The notes: generated by a model not told the origin, from the sequence alone. Shown: positions 34,832-44,920, counted from the stretch's first letter. The stretch: DNA of 64,000 nucleotides from Ureibacillus massiliensis 4400831 = CIP 108448 = CCUG 49529 (GCF_000772965.1 NZ_JPVQ01000010.1:40513-104512), one strand, 5' to 3'. Numbers and translations are program-made.

Positions 34832-36132
34832 TTGACGGCGATCAATTTAAGTATTTTTGTTTTATTAATTATTTTAACTGCCTTTTTGTTGCAACTGAGT
34901 TTGCCATTGTAAAGATTCGATCCTCGCGTATAGAACAGCTGTTAGAGGAAGGGCATAAGGGTGCAAAAGCAGCAAAGCATGTAGTAAGTCACCTTGATGA
35001 ATATTTATCTGCCTGTCAATTGGGCATTACCGTAACTGCACTAGGAATTGGTATGGTAGGTGAATCAACATTTGAATTTATTTTACATCCCATGTTTGCG
35101 GCCATTGGAATAGGGCCTGAGTACGTTCATTATTTTACAATCGCAGGGGCTTTTGCGTTGGCGACTTTCTTTCACGTTGTAGTTGGGGAATTGGCGCCAA
35201 AATCGGTGGCTATACAAAAATCTGAACAAATCACATTACTATTTGCAAAACCTATTATGATTTTTTATAAAATTCTATTTCCTTTCATTTGGTTCTTAAA
35301 TGGTTCAGCTCGTGTGTTAATCGGAATTTTTGGGATGAAGCCAGCAAGTGAACACGAGCTTTCTCATACAGAAGAGGAACTTCGTTTATTACTTACAGAA
35401 AGCTTTAAAAGTGGGGAAATCAATCAAAATGAATTAAAGTATGTGAATAATGTTTTTGAATTTGATGAAAGAATTGCCCGAGAAATAATGGTCCCAAGAA
35501 CTAGAATAGTCGCATTTGAAAAAGCTGCTACTTTTGAAGAGATTTTAAATATTGTTTCGGTGGAGCGTTATACTCGTTACCCTGTTTACGAAGGAGACCG
35601 AGATAATATTTTGGGATTTATCAATATTAAAGATTTCTTAACGTTAGGTATGAATAATCGAATTAAACCAGAAACATTTAATATAGAAGATTTTATTAAT
35701 CCAATTATCAACATTTTAGAAACTACACCAATCAATGATTTACTGCTAAAAATGCAGAAGGAGCGTAGCCATATCGCCATTTTACTAGACGAGTATGGTG
35801 GCACATCAGGTCTTGTAACCGTTGAAGATATTTTAGAGGAAATCGTTGGTGAGATTCGGGATGAATTTGATGATGATGAAGTGGCAGAAGTAAGGAAAGT
35901 TGGAGAGGGTGCATACATTATTGATGCGAGTGTTTTATTAGAAGACGTGGAAGAATTGCTAAATATTGAGTTTGATGTTTCGGATGTCGATACGATTGGT
36001 GGGTGGTATTTTACACAGGATGTGGAGTTAAAAGAAAATCAGACAATCAATTATAGTGGATATACTTTTTCTATTCATGAAAAAGAGAATCGACAGATTA
36101 ATTATGTGAAGATAAAAAGGAATTTACTCTAA
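34832..36132 (+). CDS. CNNM/HlyC-CorC family membrane protein, apparently frameshifted
   Basis: The family has an N-terminal DUF21 (CNNM) membrane domain, a CBS pair and a CorC_HlyC C-terminal domain, and takes part in Mg2+/Co2+ handling. Here the CBS pair (FDERIAREIMVPRTRIVAFE, LLDEYGGTSGLVTVEDILEEI) and C-terminal domain are intact. At the front, the natural membrane helix INLSIFVLLIILTAF is read from TTG 34832, but the next part VATEFAIVKIRSSRIEQLL lies in another frame. One T is missing at the T5 run 34883-34887. An alternative continuous frame from ATG 34765 avoids the problem but has an unnatural N-terminus. It is either a real mutation or a sequencing error. It ends at a bidirectional terminator. 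Confidence 0.8.
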
Positions 36133-36153
36133 ATTTAAGTCGTGAAAAACTGA

Positions 36154-36190
36154 AAAACCATCAAATCCAAAGAAAGGATTTGATGGTTTT
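36154..36190. terminator. Bidirectional terminator between CNNM gene and rpsD
   Basis: AAAACCATCAAATCC pairs with GGATTTGATGGTTTT around a 7-base loop. Confidence 0.9.
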
Positions 36191-36200
36191 ATTAAAACGA

Positions 36201-36803
36201 TTAACGAGAGTAGAACTCAACGATTAATTGTTCTTGGATATCAGCTGATAATTCAGAACGCTCTGGAAGACGTACGAAAGTACCTTCTTTTTTGTCAGCG
36301 TCGAATGATAAATAATCAGGAACGAAGTTGTTTACTTCGATAGCTTCAGCTACAACAGCAAGGTTTTGTGATTTTTCACGAAGAGAAATCGTTTGACCTG
36401 GTTTTACACTGTAAGATGGAATGTCAACGCGTTTACCATCTACTAAAATGTGACCATGGTTAACTAATTGACGTGCTCCACGACGAGTGCGAGCTAAACC
36501 TAAACGGTAAACTAGGTTGTCAAGGCGAGTTTCAAGAAGGATCATGAAGTTTTCACCGTGTAAACCTTTTAATTTACTTGCTTTATTGAATACGTTTTTG
36601 AATTGACGTTCAGTCATACCGAACATATGACGAAGTTTTTGTTTTTCTTGTAATTGTAAACCGTATTCAGATAATTTTTTACGTTGGTTTGGACCGTGTT
36701 GACCTGGTGCATAAGGGCGTTTTTCTAATTCTTTACCTGTGCCGCTTAAAGAAATACCAAGGCGACGTGACACTTTCCAAGATGGACCTGTATAACGAGA
36801 CAT
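36201..36803 (-). CDS. rpsD: 30S ribosomal protein S4
   Basis: S4 binds 16S rRNA early in 30S assembly. [21 protein letters not shown] and RPYAPGQHG are the bacterial S4 N-terminus, and residues about 92-155 form the S4 domain ([26 protein letters not shown]). It is the cysteine-free form without a zinc site. Length is 200. AAAGGAGGAG lies 7 bases before ATG 36803. The gene stands alone, outside the alpha operon, as in B. subtilis, where S4 represses its own synthesis through the long leader upstream. Confidence 0.98.
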   Translation of the reverse strand: MSRYTGPSWKVSRRLGISLSGTGKELEKRPYAPGQHGPNQRKKLSEYGLQLQEKQKLRHMFGMTERQFKNVFNKASKLKGLHGENFMILLETRLDNLVYRLGLARTRRGARQLVNHGHILVDGKRVDIPSYSVKPGQTISLREKSQNLAVVAEAIEVNNFVPDYLSFDADKKEGTFVRLPERSELSADIQEQLIVEFYSR

Positions 36804-37027
36804 ATAGAGTCTCCTCCTTTAAATTTGGTTTTTTGGTGTACAAAGAAAACCAGTTGTATCCGATACTCATAAGGATTTTATTTTCATGTATCTTCGCCCC
36901 TGCAGCCGAAAGGGTTACGCAATACACCTTCTTATAATTAAGAGGAATAAAATACTTAAAAGTTTATACAACTGCTGCATTCATTTTACACAAAGAACAT
37001 TGTATAATTTTTAAGGTTTAACGTCAA
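36804..37027 (-). promoter_or_regulatory. rpsD promoter and long structured leader
   Basis: On the minus strand TTGACG (37022-37027), 17 bases, TACAAT (36999-37004) form a promoter, giving a leader of about 190 bases before rpsD. The leader contains a CCCT/AGGGG hairpin (about 36893-36915) and other complementary segments. B. subtilis rpsD is autoregulated by S4 binding to its leader, so this is a good candidate for the same control; the fold itself has not been computed. Confidence 0.65.
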
Positions 37028-37212
37028 GAAATATCGTCCTATAATTTTATAGTTATGGAGTATATATATAAGTAACCTTTCTTTATAAATATATATCTAA
37101 CAAACCATAATTTTATAGTCATTTAGGCATAAAAAGTGTATACTTGAATAATATTGATATATATGAAATAAACGAAAAGTTATGGTTATTTAGATTTAGA
37201 AAAGGTGATTTT

Positions 37213-39090
37213 ATGAAAGTGCATCAGCAAACAATCATAGATTTCAAATCAGACTTGCTAAATATATGTGTGCAATCTGTCGATGAACTTTCATCAGAAG
37301 ATAGGTATTTCGGACTACTTCAAGATTGTTTGAAACAACACTTTCATATTGAAAAAAGTTGCTTTTTATTAAATGTTGATAATAAATTGATTCCGTTTAA
37401 TATAGATACGACATTAGAGATGAAATATAGTGGATTTCCATTTTTATTGTTTGAAACCTATTTCTTTCAACAAAATAATATATCCATTCCATATTTTGTG
37501 AAAGAAAAAGAAGAATTTAAAGAAATGACTCATATGGTTTTGTTAAATGCTAAAGATTCAAATCCGTACGGTGTATTATTCCTTAAAACAAGTGAGGCAT
37601 GGGAAGAGTTAGCGAAATCTGAATATTTCGATCAGGTCATTTCTTATCTTTCCAAAACGGCATATTTACTAAGCAAAACGGTTGAAGTTCATTTTAACGA
37701 AAATCAATATCGAAAATTGTACAACATGACCGATTTATTTCATTCCACTATGGATATCGATTTAATATTGGAAAATGTATTAAATACAATTCAAAGTAAC
37801 TTTCCAAATTTTAATGTTGAGTTGATTTTGTCTAATGACCAAGATCGTCATACAACCATTAATATAAAGCAGTTCGATTATTTATCAGAAAGACCATCTG
37901 CTATTGAAGCGTTTGTATCTGGAAACATTACGACAGAGCAAGCAACTGATTTAAATTGCACATTATTAAATGCGCCAATTAAAGGACGACAAGCAATTTA
38001 TGGTATTTTACAGGTGAGTGCGCCGATTTCATTTGTTTTTTCACAAGCACAAAAGGACTTTATTCGTATGCTTGCCCATGCATCTGGTAATGCCCTTGAA
38101 AATGCTAAGCTATATCACCAATCCCATCGTTTAATTAGTGATTTACAATTGATAAATGAAACATCCCATCGATTAAATATGAATTTGGATATTAGTGAAA
38201 TGCTTACCTTTTTACAAAAGCAACTGATGAAATCTTTCCAACCGATGGAACTATGCTTTGTATTTATTGAAAATCAAGAATGTAAAATTACTGATGCTTG
38301 TACTAATTTGTTTAAAACAGAGGAAAGCCAAATATATATCGAACATGTTTCGAGGCATTTTGAAAAATCACTCGATCCTTTATTTATAGCCGATTTTAGT
38401 CGACTGATTGCAGAAGAGGTACGATATAAATCAATAATGGCAATACCTATGATCGTCGAGCAACACATTACTGGCTTTAGTATTGTATTACATCGAGATT
38501 CTTATTTTTTCTCATTTGATAGTTTTAAATTAATGCAATCTTTAATTCATCATTCATCCTTGGCGATTTCAAATTCTATACTCCGTTCACAATTACAAGA
38601 AATGGTTGACCATGATCATTTAACAAAATTGTATGCTAGAAGCTATTTAGATAATTTTGTTGAAAAATCAATTATGAATGATGACTCTGGAATGTTTTTA
38701 TTAATTGATATTGATAACTTCAAGAAAATAAATGATACGTACGGACATCATATTGGTGATGAAGTATTAGTTCAAATTGGTCAATTACTACATAAAGTAG
38801 TTGGAACAAGAGGAATTTGTGCACGGTGGGGCGGAGAAGAAATGGCAATCTATGTCCCTAATATATTAGAGGATGAAGCGGTTAGATTAGCGGAGGAAAT
38901 TGTCGAATATATTCCCAAAATAACAAACCCAACTGTTACAATCTCTGCTGGATTAGTTAACTGGCATAAATCAGAAAGACCGGAGTTTCAATCAATATTC
39001 TTACGAGCTGATACCGCCCTTTATAATGCGAAAAATGGTGGTAAAAATCAGTATATGGTTTATGAAGAAACGATGCAACCGTTACAATAA
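37213..39090 (+). CDS. GAF-GGDEF protein, probable diguanylate cyclase
   Basis: A 625-residue cytosolic protein without membrane helices. Two GAF-like sensor regions (about 175-320 and 320-460) precede a GGDEF domain (about 465-620) that should make cyclic di-GMP from GTP. The catalytic motif is RWGGEEM, with LIDIDNFKKINDTYGHHIGDEVL before it, so the active residues are present. The RxxD product-inhibition site is missing (the sequence before the motif is GTRGICARW). ATG 37213 follows AAAAGGTGATT; an upstream TTG frame is not supported. Gene order (after rpsD, before msrC) corresponds to B. subtilis ytrP. Confidence 0.9.
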   Translation: MKVHQQTIIDFKSDLLNICVQSVDELSSEDRYFGLLQDCLKQHFHIEKSCFLLNVDNKLIPFNIDTTLEMKYSGFPFLLFETYFFQQNNISIPYFVKEKEEFKEMTHMVLLNAKDSNPYGVLFLKTSEAWEELAKSEYFDQVISYLSKTAYLLSKTVEVHFNENQYRKLYNMTDLFHSTMDIDLILENVLNTIQSNFPNFNVELILSNDQDRHTTINIKQFDYLSERPSAIEAFVSGNITTEQATDLNCTLLNAPIKGRQAIYGILQVSAPISFVFSQAQKDFIRMLAHASGNALENAKLYHQSHRLISDLQLINETSHRLNMNLDISEMLTFLQKQLMKSFQPMELCFVFIENQECKITDACTNLFKTEESQIYIEHVSRHFEKSLDPLFIADFSRLIAEEVRYKSIMAIPMIVEQHITGFSIVLHRDSYFFSFDSFKLMQSLIHHSSLAISNSILRSQLQEMVDHDHLTKLYARSYLDNFVEKSIMNDDSGMFLLIDIDNFKKINDTYGHHIGDEVLVQIGQLLHKVVGTRGICARWGGEEMAIYVPNILEDEAVRLAEEIVEYIPKITNPTVTISAGLVNWHKSERPEFQSIFLRADTALYNAKNGGKNQYMVYEETMQPLQ

Positions 39091-39108
39091 AACAATTTAC
39101 TTAATACG

Positions 39109-39141
39109 AAAAAAGAGGACTATTTTCTAGTCCTCTTTTTT
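39109..39141. terminator. Bidirectional terminator between GGDEF gene and msrC
   Basis: A 14-bp stem (AAAAAAGAGGACTA with TAGTCCTCTTTTTT) closes a 5-base loop. Confidence 0.92.
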
Positions 39142-39147
39142 TTACAT

Positions 39148-39627
39148 CTAGATATGATATTGAAGTGCTTGCACAAATTTTTCTAAGCCTTCTTTATCTT
39201 CATTGGTAAATCGATTTTTGATTGGGCTATCAATGTCTAATACGCCTATTAATTCATCATTTTTAATAAGCGGTATGACAATTTCAGAATTAGATGCTGC
39301 ATCACAGGCAATGTGACCTGGGAAAAGATGTACATCTTCTACTACGATCGTTTTTCTATTTAATGCACTTGTACCACAAACTCCTTTTCCCATTGGAATT
39401 CTTATGCAGGCTGGAAGTCCTTGAAATGGCCCTAGTACCAATCCACCTTCTTTGAATAAATAAAACCCTACCCAGTTGATATTTACTAAAAATTGATTTA
39501 GTAAGCTTGAAGCATTACTTAAGTTAGCAATTAAATCTTTTTCACCATCTAATAATGCGTTTAATTGTTTAATGAGTAAATCATATTGTTCATTTGTAGT
39601 ACCTTGATATTCCATTTTTGTAAACAT
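39148..39627 (-). CDS. msrC: Free methionine-(R)-sulfoxide reductase (GAF domain)
   Basis: A single GAF-domain enzyme of 159 residues that reduces free methionine-R-sulfoxide. The three functional cysteines are present at 74 (LPACIRI), 84 (GKGVCG) and 108 (HIACDA), with the same spacing as the characterised E. coli and yeast enzymes, so it is not merely a GAF sensor. It corresponds to B. subtilis YtsP. GGAGG lies before ATG 39627. It is the second gene after hisJ, 13 bases apart, so the two are probably cotranscribed. Confidence 0.93.
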   Translation of the reverse strand: MFTKMEYQGTTNEQYDLLIKQLNALLDGEKDLIANLSNASSLLNQFLVNINWVGFYLFKEGGLVLGPFQGLPACIRIPMGKGVCGTSALNRKTIVVEDVHLFPGHIACDAASNSEIVIPLIKNDELIGVLDIDSPIKNRFTNEDKEGLEKFVQALQYHI

Positions 39628-39640
39628 GTTTTACCTCCAA

Positions 39641-40435
39641 CTATTTAGAATATATTTTATCATAATGCTGATGTAGATCTTTTACTGAATGAGCATCTGA
39701 ACCAAATACCATGCTTAAATCGATACTTTGAGCAAACTGTATCATTTCAAAAGACGGATATGGTTCCTTACAGAATTCTTTACTTATACCAGCGCTATTT
39801 ACATCTAATTCATAACCTTTTTCTTTCATATAAGTTAAAATGTCCTTAATTTGTTGTTCATCCTGTATTTTTTCCCCGTGAGCGAGTTGGAATTTATGAA
39901 CAAGTGTTGGGTGTCCGATTCTTCTCGGTTTATATCGTCCTAGGTTAGCATCGATTGATTTTTTTATTGTTTCGTAATAAAGATTATAAACCTCTTCTAC
40001 ACTACCAACCTTCGATGCAAACTCTAAGAAAACATCTTTAGAGAAATCGATACAGCAATATTCATCATTCCATTTTAAGAAATGTACAGAAAGTATAGCA
40101 TCGTCTAATAATGGACCGACGATATCTAAAAAGGCTCTTGTTTCAGTTTCGTAACCAACAATATAATCAATTTCTAATCCAATATGAATGCTAATATCCT
40201 TCGAATAGACTTCTTTCAATTCTGTTAGTTTTTCAATATATGGTTTTAAATGCTTAGGATTCATTCCACTGTCTTTATCAGGTGTTGGGTCTTTAAAATT
40301 TGTTGGGAGTGGGGCGTGCTCTGTAAATGTGATTTGTGTAAATCCTGATTCAATCGCTTTTTCAATATACTGCTCGAAAGTATCCTCTGTACCATGCGGG
40401 CAAAATGGTGAATGAATATGTCCATCTCTTTTCAT
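39641..40435 (-). CDS. hisJ: Histidinol-phosphatase (PHP family)
   Basis: A PHP-fold phosphatase that removes phosphate from histidinol phosphate in histidine synthesis. The N-terminal metal motif RDGHIHSPFCPHGT, the ITFTEHAPLP block, HIGLEIDYI and the C-terminal FGSDAHSVKDL metal ligands are characteristic of Bacillus HisJ/HisK. I start at 40435 (MKRDGHIHS) because GGAGG lies 6-8 bases upstream; a longer frame to 40513 has no ribosome binding site. Length 264. Other his genes are not near, as in B. subtilis where hisJ is unlinked to the his operon. Confidence 0.93.
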   Translation of the reverse strand: MKRDGHIHSPFCPHGTEDTFEQYIEKAIESGFTQITFTEHAPLPTNFKDPTPDKDSGMNPKHLKPYIEKLTELKEVYSKDISIHIGLEIDYIVGYETETRAFLDIVGPLLDDAILSVHFLKWNDEYCCIDFSKDVFLEFASKVGSVEEVYNLYYETIKKSIDANLGRYKPRRIGHPTLVHKFQLAHGEKIQDEQQIKDILTYMKEKGYELDVNSAGISKEFCKEPYPSFEMIQFAQSIDLSMVFGSDAHSVKDLHQHYDKIYSK

Positions 40436-40651
40436 AAAAAAACTCCTCCATTTCAATTTGAAACCTAAACAAAAATAAAACGTAATGCCTCGTAATATGT
40501 AATTTGTCTCCAATCTATTTTGACATAAAAATTAAGGTACATAGATTGGGAATAAGTTTCACTTTATTTTATTAAACAAATACTAAAAAACATGATATAT
40601 TATAGTTACAAACTTGACGAGTTGCGCGATTTTTCGAATAGGGGGCTTACG

Positions 40652-42355
40652 ATGAAGTATATCATCACTATTGTCATCGTACTAATAGCATTATTGGTTG
40701 CAGGAATTCTTATGAGACGTAAACATAATGTGATTATACAGCGATTAGAACAAGAAAAACTACAAATTCAACATTATCCAATCTTTGAAGAGCTCACAAA
40801 GATAAAGACGTTAAACATGAATGGTGAGACTGAAAAATTGTTTGAAGCTTGGCGAGATCAATGGACAGAAGTTATTGATGTTCATGTGTTGAAAATTGAT
40901 TCGATGTTATTTGATGCAGAAGATTATATCGATCGCTTCAATTTTAAAAAAGCTTCACAGATTGAGAAAGATATTGAAGAATATAATGTTAAATGCGACA
41001 AAATTAAAAGTCAAATCATTACTGAGTTAGAAGATTTAATCGGTAGTGAAGAAAAAAGTAGAATAGAAATGGAACAGCTAAAAGAATATTATCGCTCTGC
41101 ACGCAAAACATTGTTAGCTCACCAACATTCATTTGGACAGGCATTACCAATGCTTGAAAAAATACTTGAAGAAGTACCAGAAAGCTTTGAACGCTATGAT
41201 AATTTAACAAAAGAAGGAAATTACCTTCAAGCGAGAGAGATTGTTCTTTCTTTAAATACACAAGCGCAACAACTTGACTATTATATTAATGAAATACCTA
41301 GTCTTATTACGGAAATACATACAAAAATTCCAAATGCTATCCAAGATTTAAAAAATGGTCAAAAAGAGATGGAAGATCAATCATACTATTTACGCCATCT
41401 TGAATTAACAGAAGCACTTGAAAACCTTGAAAAAGAATTAGAACAATTAAATGCAGAAGTTATCAACTTAAATATTTCGAATGTGACGAATCGAGTTCAG
41501 GAAATTAATGATGAAATTGATCAATATTACGATATGCTTGAACTTGAAGTAATAGCGAAGAACTTTGTTGATAAAAATTGTGAAAATATGTATACAACGA
41601 TTAATGAAGTACTCCGTGTAACAAAAGAAGTAAGTGATGAAGCAGCCTATGTTCAAAATTCATATCAAATTTCAGAAGAAGAAGCTGAAATTCCAAAAAT
41701 TGGTTTAAAACAGCTTGAAATGATTCAAAAACGATATGAATTACTAGCAACAAGGGTAAAAGAGGAACAATCTGCTTATTCGAGTTTACAGCAAGAGTTA
41801 ATTGAGATTAGTGAAGAAATTGATAAAATAAAAGCACAGCAAGAAGAGTTTTCAGATCGACTTAAGAACTTAAGAATCAATGAAATAAAAGCACGAGAGC
41901 AATTGAATTCGTTGAAAAAACTTTTGCAAAATACAGATCGACTTTTACAAAAGGCAAATATTCCTGGTGTTCCTGCTGAAATGGAAGCAAGGATTGAAGA
42001 AGCTGAGGAACAAATTTTCATCGTAATACAATGTCTTCAAGAAGTTCCTCTCAACATGAACTTAGTACACGTAAACTTACAAAATGCGCAAAAAAGTATT
42101 CAAGAAGTTCATGAACGTGCAAAAGAAATGATTGAAAATGTATTATTAATTGAACGTATTATTCAATATGGTAATCGTTATCGTGCTTCAAATCCTACAG
42201 TAAATCAACAACTACTTGAAGCAGAAGAAGCATTCCATCAATTCCGTTACATAAAAGCGTTGGAAGACGCCGTAAACGCTGTCGAACTAGCAGAACCTGG
42301 AGCGATTAAACGAATTGAAGAACTTGTTCAAGATGAATTGTATTCAAAATCATAA
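40652..42355 (+). CDS. ezrA: Septation ring formation regulator EzrA
   Basis: EzrA is a membrane-anchored negative regulator of FtsZ ring assembly that also links the ring to cell wall synthases. The N-terminal membrane helix (YIITIVIVLIALLVAGILM, residues 3-21) is followed by a basic stop and then by more than 500 residues of spectrin-like coiled coil rich in Glu, Leu, Lys and Gln, reaching the C-terminus. Length 567 is standard. ATG 40652 follows AGGGGG; an earlier frame start at 40592 is unsupported. It is divergent from hisJ and ends at a terminator. Its neighbours nifZ and thiI are as in B. subtilis, without the braB gene between. Confidence 0.95.
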   Translation: MKYIITIVIVLIALLVAGILMRRKHNVIIQRLEQEKLQIQHYPIFEELTKIKTLNMNGETEKLFEAWRDQWTEVIDVHVLKIDSMLFDAEDYIDRFNFKKASQIEKDIEEYNVKCDKIKSQIITELEDLIGSEEKSRIEMEQLKEYYRSARKTLLAHQHSFGQALPMLEKILEEVPESFERYDNLTKEGNYLQAREIVLSLNTQAQQLDYYINEIPSLITEIHTKIPNAIQDLKNGQKEMEDQSYYLRHLELTEALENLEKELEQLNAEVINLNISNVTNRVQEINDEIDQYYDMLELEVIAKNFVDKNCENMYTTINEVLRVTKEVSDEAAYVQNSYQISEEEAEIPKIGLKQLEMIQKRYELLATRVKEEQSAYSSLQQELIEISEEIDKIKAQQEEFSDRLKNLRINEIKAREQLNSLKKLLQNTDRLLQKANIPGVPAEMEARIEEAEEQIFIVIQCLQEVPLNMNLVHVNLQNAQKSIQEVHERAKEMIENVLLIERIIQYGNRYRASNPTVNQQLLEAEEAFHQFRYIKALEDAVNAVELAEPGAIKRIEELVQDELYSKS

Positions 42356-42453
42356 TATAGTTTAATTCATTTCTTTATATTTAACTCAATTACTGGCAGA
42401 TTGAAAAATGTGGAATTAAGGCAATTCCTTTTTAAAAGCTAGTCATTTTAAAA

Positions 42454-42484
42454 ATGACGACTCAAAGTGTTTTTGAGTCGTCAT
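42454..42484 (+). terminator. Terminator of ezrA
   Basis: ATGACGACTCAAA pairs with TTTGAGTCGTCAT, followed by a weak T-rich tail. Confidence 0.8.
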
Positions 42485-42516
42485 ATTTATTTAAGATAAA
42501 AAAGAGGTAGATTTTC

Positions 42517-43662
42517 ATGATATATTTTGACAACAGTGCGACAACAAAACCATATAAAGAGGTTTTAGATACATTTATTCAAGTAAATGAACATTTCTAT
42601 GCAAATCCTGCATCCATTCACGAAGCAGGGGTCGAAGCAAATGAATTATTAGATCGTGCAAGAAGCCAAGTAGCACAAATTCTTAAAACCGACGATTATA
42701 GTGTTCTGTTTACTGGCGGTGGAACTGAATCGAATAATTTTGCGATATTTGGTGTTACGAAAGCGAATACTCATAAAGGAAAGCATATTATTACAACGGA
42801 AATAGAACATGCATCCATATTAGAGTCAGTTAAGTCACTAGAAAAAGAAGGATTTGAAGTAGATTATTTACAAGTGGATGAAAATGGTGTCATTTCACTG
42901 GAGGAACTAAAGAAGAAAATTAGGAAAGACACGGTTTTTGTTAGTATCATGCATGTAAATAATGAAATCGGTAGTATTCAACCGATTCAAGAGGCAGGAA
43001 AAATTATACATGAAAATAGCCGTGCAACATTTCATGTAGATGCAGTACAAAGCTTTGGGAAATTACCAATCTTTTTTAATGGTGAAGCTGGGCCGGATAT
43101 TATTTCCATTTCTGGACATAAAATTCATGGTTTAAAAGGATCTGGGATTATTGCTTTTCGTCAAAAAATAAATATCCTACCATACTTACTTGGTGGCGGA
43201 CAGGAATTTGGTCTACGAAGTGGTACCGTTGCTGTACCTCAAGCAGTTGCGTTATCCAAAGCAGCTCGTATTGCAGCAGAAAAAATAGAAGAAACTCAAG
43301 CAAAATATAAAAAATGGCATCAGGATTTAATTCAATTTTTATCTAAATTCGGTGAAGAAGTCAAAATTTTATCAACCGAATTTGGTGCGGGTCATATTTT
43401 ATCTTTTAGTGTAAAGGATTTAAAGGGTGAAATATTAATAAACGCTTTACAGCAACGTGGAATTATCGTTTCAACATCCAGTGCCTGTTCTTCAAAACAA
43501 AAGAAAACAAGTCATGTTGTAACAGCCATGAATGTTGAAAAACATTATAAAGATGGCGTTATTCGATTAAGCTTTGGAGCTTTCAATACAGAAGTTGAAA
43601 TAAATCAATTTAAAATTGAATTTATGAAAGTAATGAAGGAATTAAAAGGAGTTAACTTATAA
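42517..43662 (+). CDS. nifZ: Cysteine desulfurase NifZ (NifS/IscS type)
   Basis: A PLP-dependent cysteine desulfurase that makes persulfide sulfur for ThiI-dependent 4-thiouridine in tRNA. MIYFDNSATTKPY, the substrate region TGGGTESNN, the PLP-lysine segment SISGHKIHGLKGSG and the loop cysteine in STSSACSSKQ (Cys 324) are all present. Length 381 is typical. AAAGAGGTAG precedes the ATG. The stop TAA shares its last base with the thiI ATG, so the two genes are coupled, which supports the dedicated NifZ-ThiI partnership known in B. subtilis rather than an ISC role. Confidence 0.94.
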   Translation: MIYFDNSATTKPYKEVLDTFIQVNEHFYANPASIHEAGVEANELLDRARSQVAQILKTDDYSVLFTGGGTESNNFAIFGVTKANTHKGKHIITTEIEHASILESVKSLEKEGFEVDYLQVDENGVISLEELKKKIRKDTVFVSIMHVNNEIGSIQPIQEAGKIIHENSRATFHVDAVQSFGKLPIFFNGEAGPDIISISGHKIHGLKGSGIIAFRQKINILPYLLGGGQEFGLRSGTVAVPQAVALSKAARIAAEKIEETQAKYKKWHQDLIQFLSKFGEEVKILSTEFGAGHILSFSVKDLKGEILINALQQRGIIVSTSSACSSKQKKTSHVVTAMNVEKHYKDGVIRLSFGAFNTEVEINQFKIEFMKVMKELKGVNL

Positions 43663-44870
43663 TGGAATGGAAAGAAATATTAATTAGATATGGCGAACTA
43701 TCTACAAAAGGCAGAAATAAAAAAGAATTTATCAATCGTCTTCGTGATAACATTCGCTATACGTTTACTGAAATATCTCCACTAAAAATGCGAACTGAAC
43801 GAGATCGTATGCACATTGAAATTGAAAATGATGAACAAATGAAAGTATTAATGGAAAGATTACCAAAAGTATTTGGTATTCAATCCTTTAGCCCAGTAGC
43901 AGTATGTGAGAAAACATTAGATGCTATGAAAAAACTGGCGATTGAAATAATGGATGATTTTAAGGAACAACAAGTAACCTTTAAAGTGGAAGTACGTCGT
44001 TCCGATAAATCATTCCCTTTAGAATCACATGAAATCCAACGTGAAATTGGTGGAACGGTTTTAAGCCATTACAAGAATTTAACTGTACAAGTAAAGAAAC
44101 CAGAAGTAGAACTAAGAATTGAAGTGCGGAATGATGCTATTTATATGATGGCCCAAGTTATACCAGGTGCAGGTGGAATGCCTATCGGTTCAAATGGTAA
44201 GTCATTATTAATGCTTTCTGGAGGAATTGATAGTCCTGTTGCTGGTTATATGATGATGAAAAGAGGAGTACGATTAGAAGCGATTCATTTTTTCAGTCCA
44301 CCATATACAAGCCAAAACTCATTAGAAAAAGTAAAAGATCTTGCTTATGAATTATCAAAGTTTGGCTATAAAATTCGATTGCATGTTATACCATTTACAG
44401 AAATTCAAGTATTAATTAAAGAACGAGTTCCTGCAAATACGACGATGACAACTACAAGAAGAATGATGATGCGTATTGCGGATAAAGTTCGTGAAGAAGT
44501 TGGTGCTTTAGGAATTGTAACAGGCGAAAGCTTAGGTCAGGTGGCGAGTCAAACATTAGAAAGTTTAACTGCTATTAATGATGTTACTACAACCCCTATT
44601 ATTCGTCCTCTAATTGGATATGACAAGCTTGATATTATCGATATTGCAGAAAGAATCGGTACGTATGAAACGTCTATTCAACCATATGAGGATTGCTGTA
44701 CTATCTTTACACCAGCAAATCCTAAAACGAAACCAAAAGTTGAAAAAGTAAATTATTACGAAAGCTTCACTGAGTTTGACGATTTAATCGAAAGAGCTGT
44801 TCGAAATAGAGAACTATATATATTCCCTATGAAGAAACAAAAAGCAGACAAGTTTGAAGGTTTACTTTAA
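43662..44870 (+). CDS. thiI: tRNA 4-thiouridylase ThiI
   Basis: ThiI adenylates and thiolates uridine 8 of tRNA. Domains in order: N-terminal ferredoxin-like domain, THUMP (about 60-165) and the PP-loop pyrophosphatase domain with LSGGIDSPVAGY near residue 187 and GESLGQVASQTLE. The rhodanese extension of the E. coli enzyme is absent, as in Bacillus, where sulfur is handed over directly by NifZ. Length 402. No thi biosynthesis genes are near, which fits a tRNA-only role. It is the second gene of nifZ-thiI. Confidence 0.95.
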   Translation: MEWKEILIRYGELSTKGRNKKEFINRLRDNIRYTFTEISPLKMRTERDRMHIEIENDEQMKVLMERLPKVFGIQSFSPVAVCEKTLDAMKKLAIEIMDDFKEQQVTFKVEVRRSDKSFPLESHEIQREIGGTVLSHYKNLTVQVKKPEVELRIEVRNDAIYMMAQVIPGAGGMPIGSNGKSLLMLSGGIDSPVAGYMMMKRGVRLEAIHFFSPPYTSQNSLEKVKDLAYELSKFGYKIRLHVIPFTEIQVLIKERVPANTTMTTTRRMMMRIADKVREEVGALGIVTGESLGQVASQTLESLTAINDVTTTPIIRPLIGYDKLDIIDIAERIGTYETSIQPYEDCCTIFTPANPKTKPKVEKVNYYESFTEFDDLIERAVRNRELYIFPMKKQKADKFEGLL

Positions 44871-44920
44871 GCATACCTTTGATTTAGAAATAGATGAACA
44901 TTTTTCCTCTCATTTTTTGT

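Noticed and set aside
34765..34888. Continuous frame from ATG 34765 as the natural CNNM N-terminus
   Set aside because: Its residues do not resemble the family start, while the other frame gives the expected membrane helix up to the T5 run.
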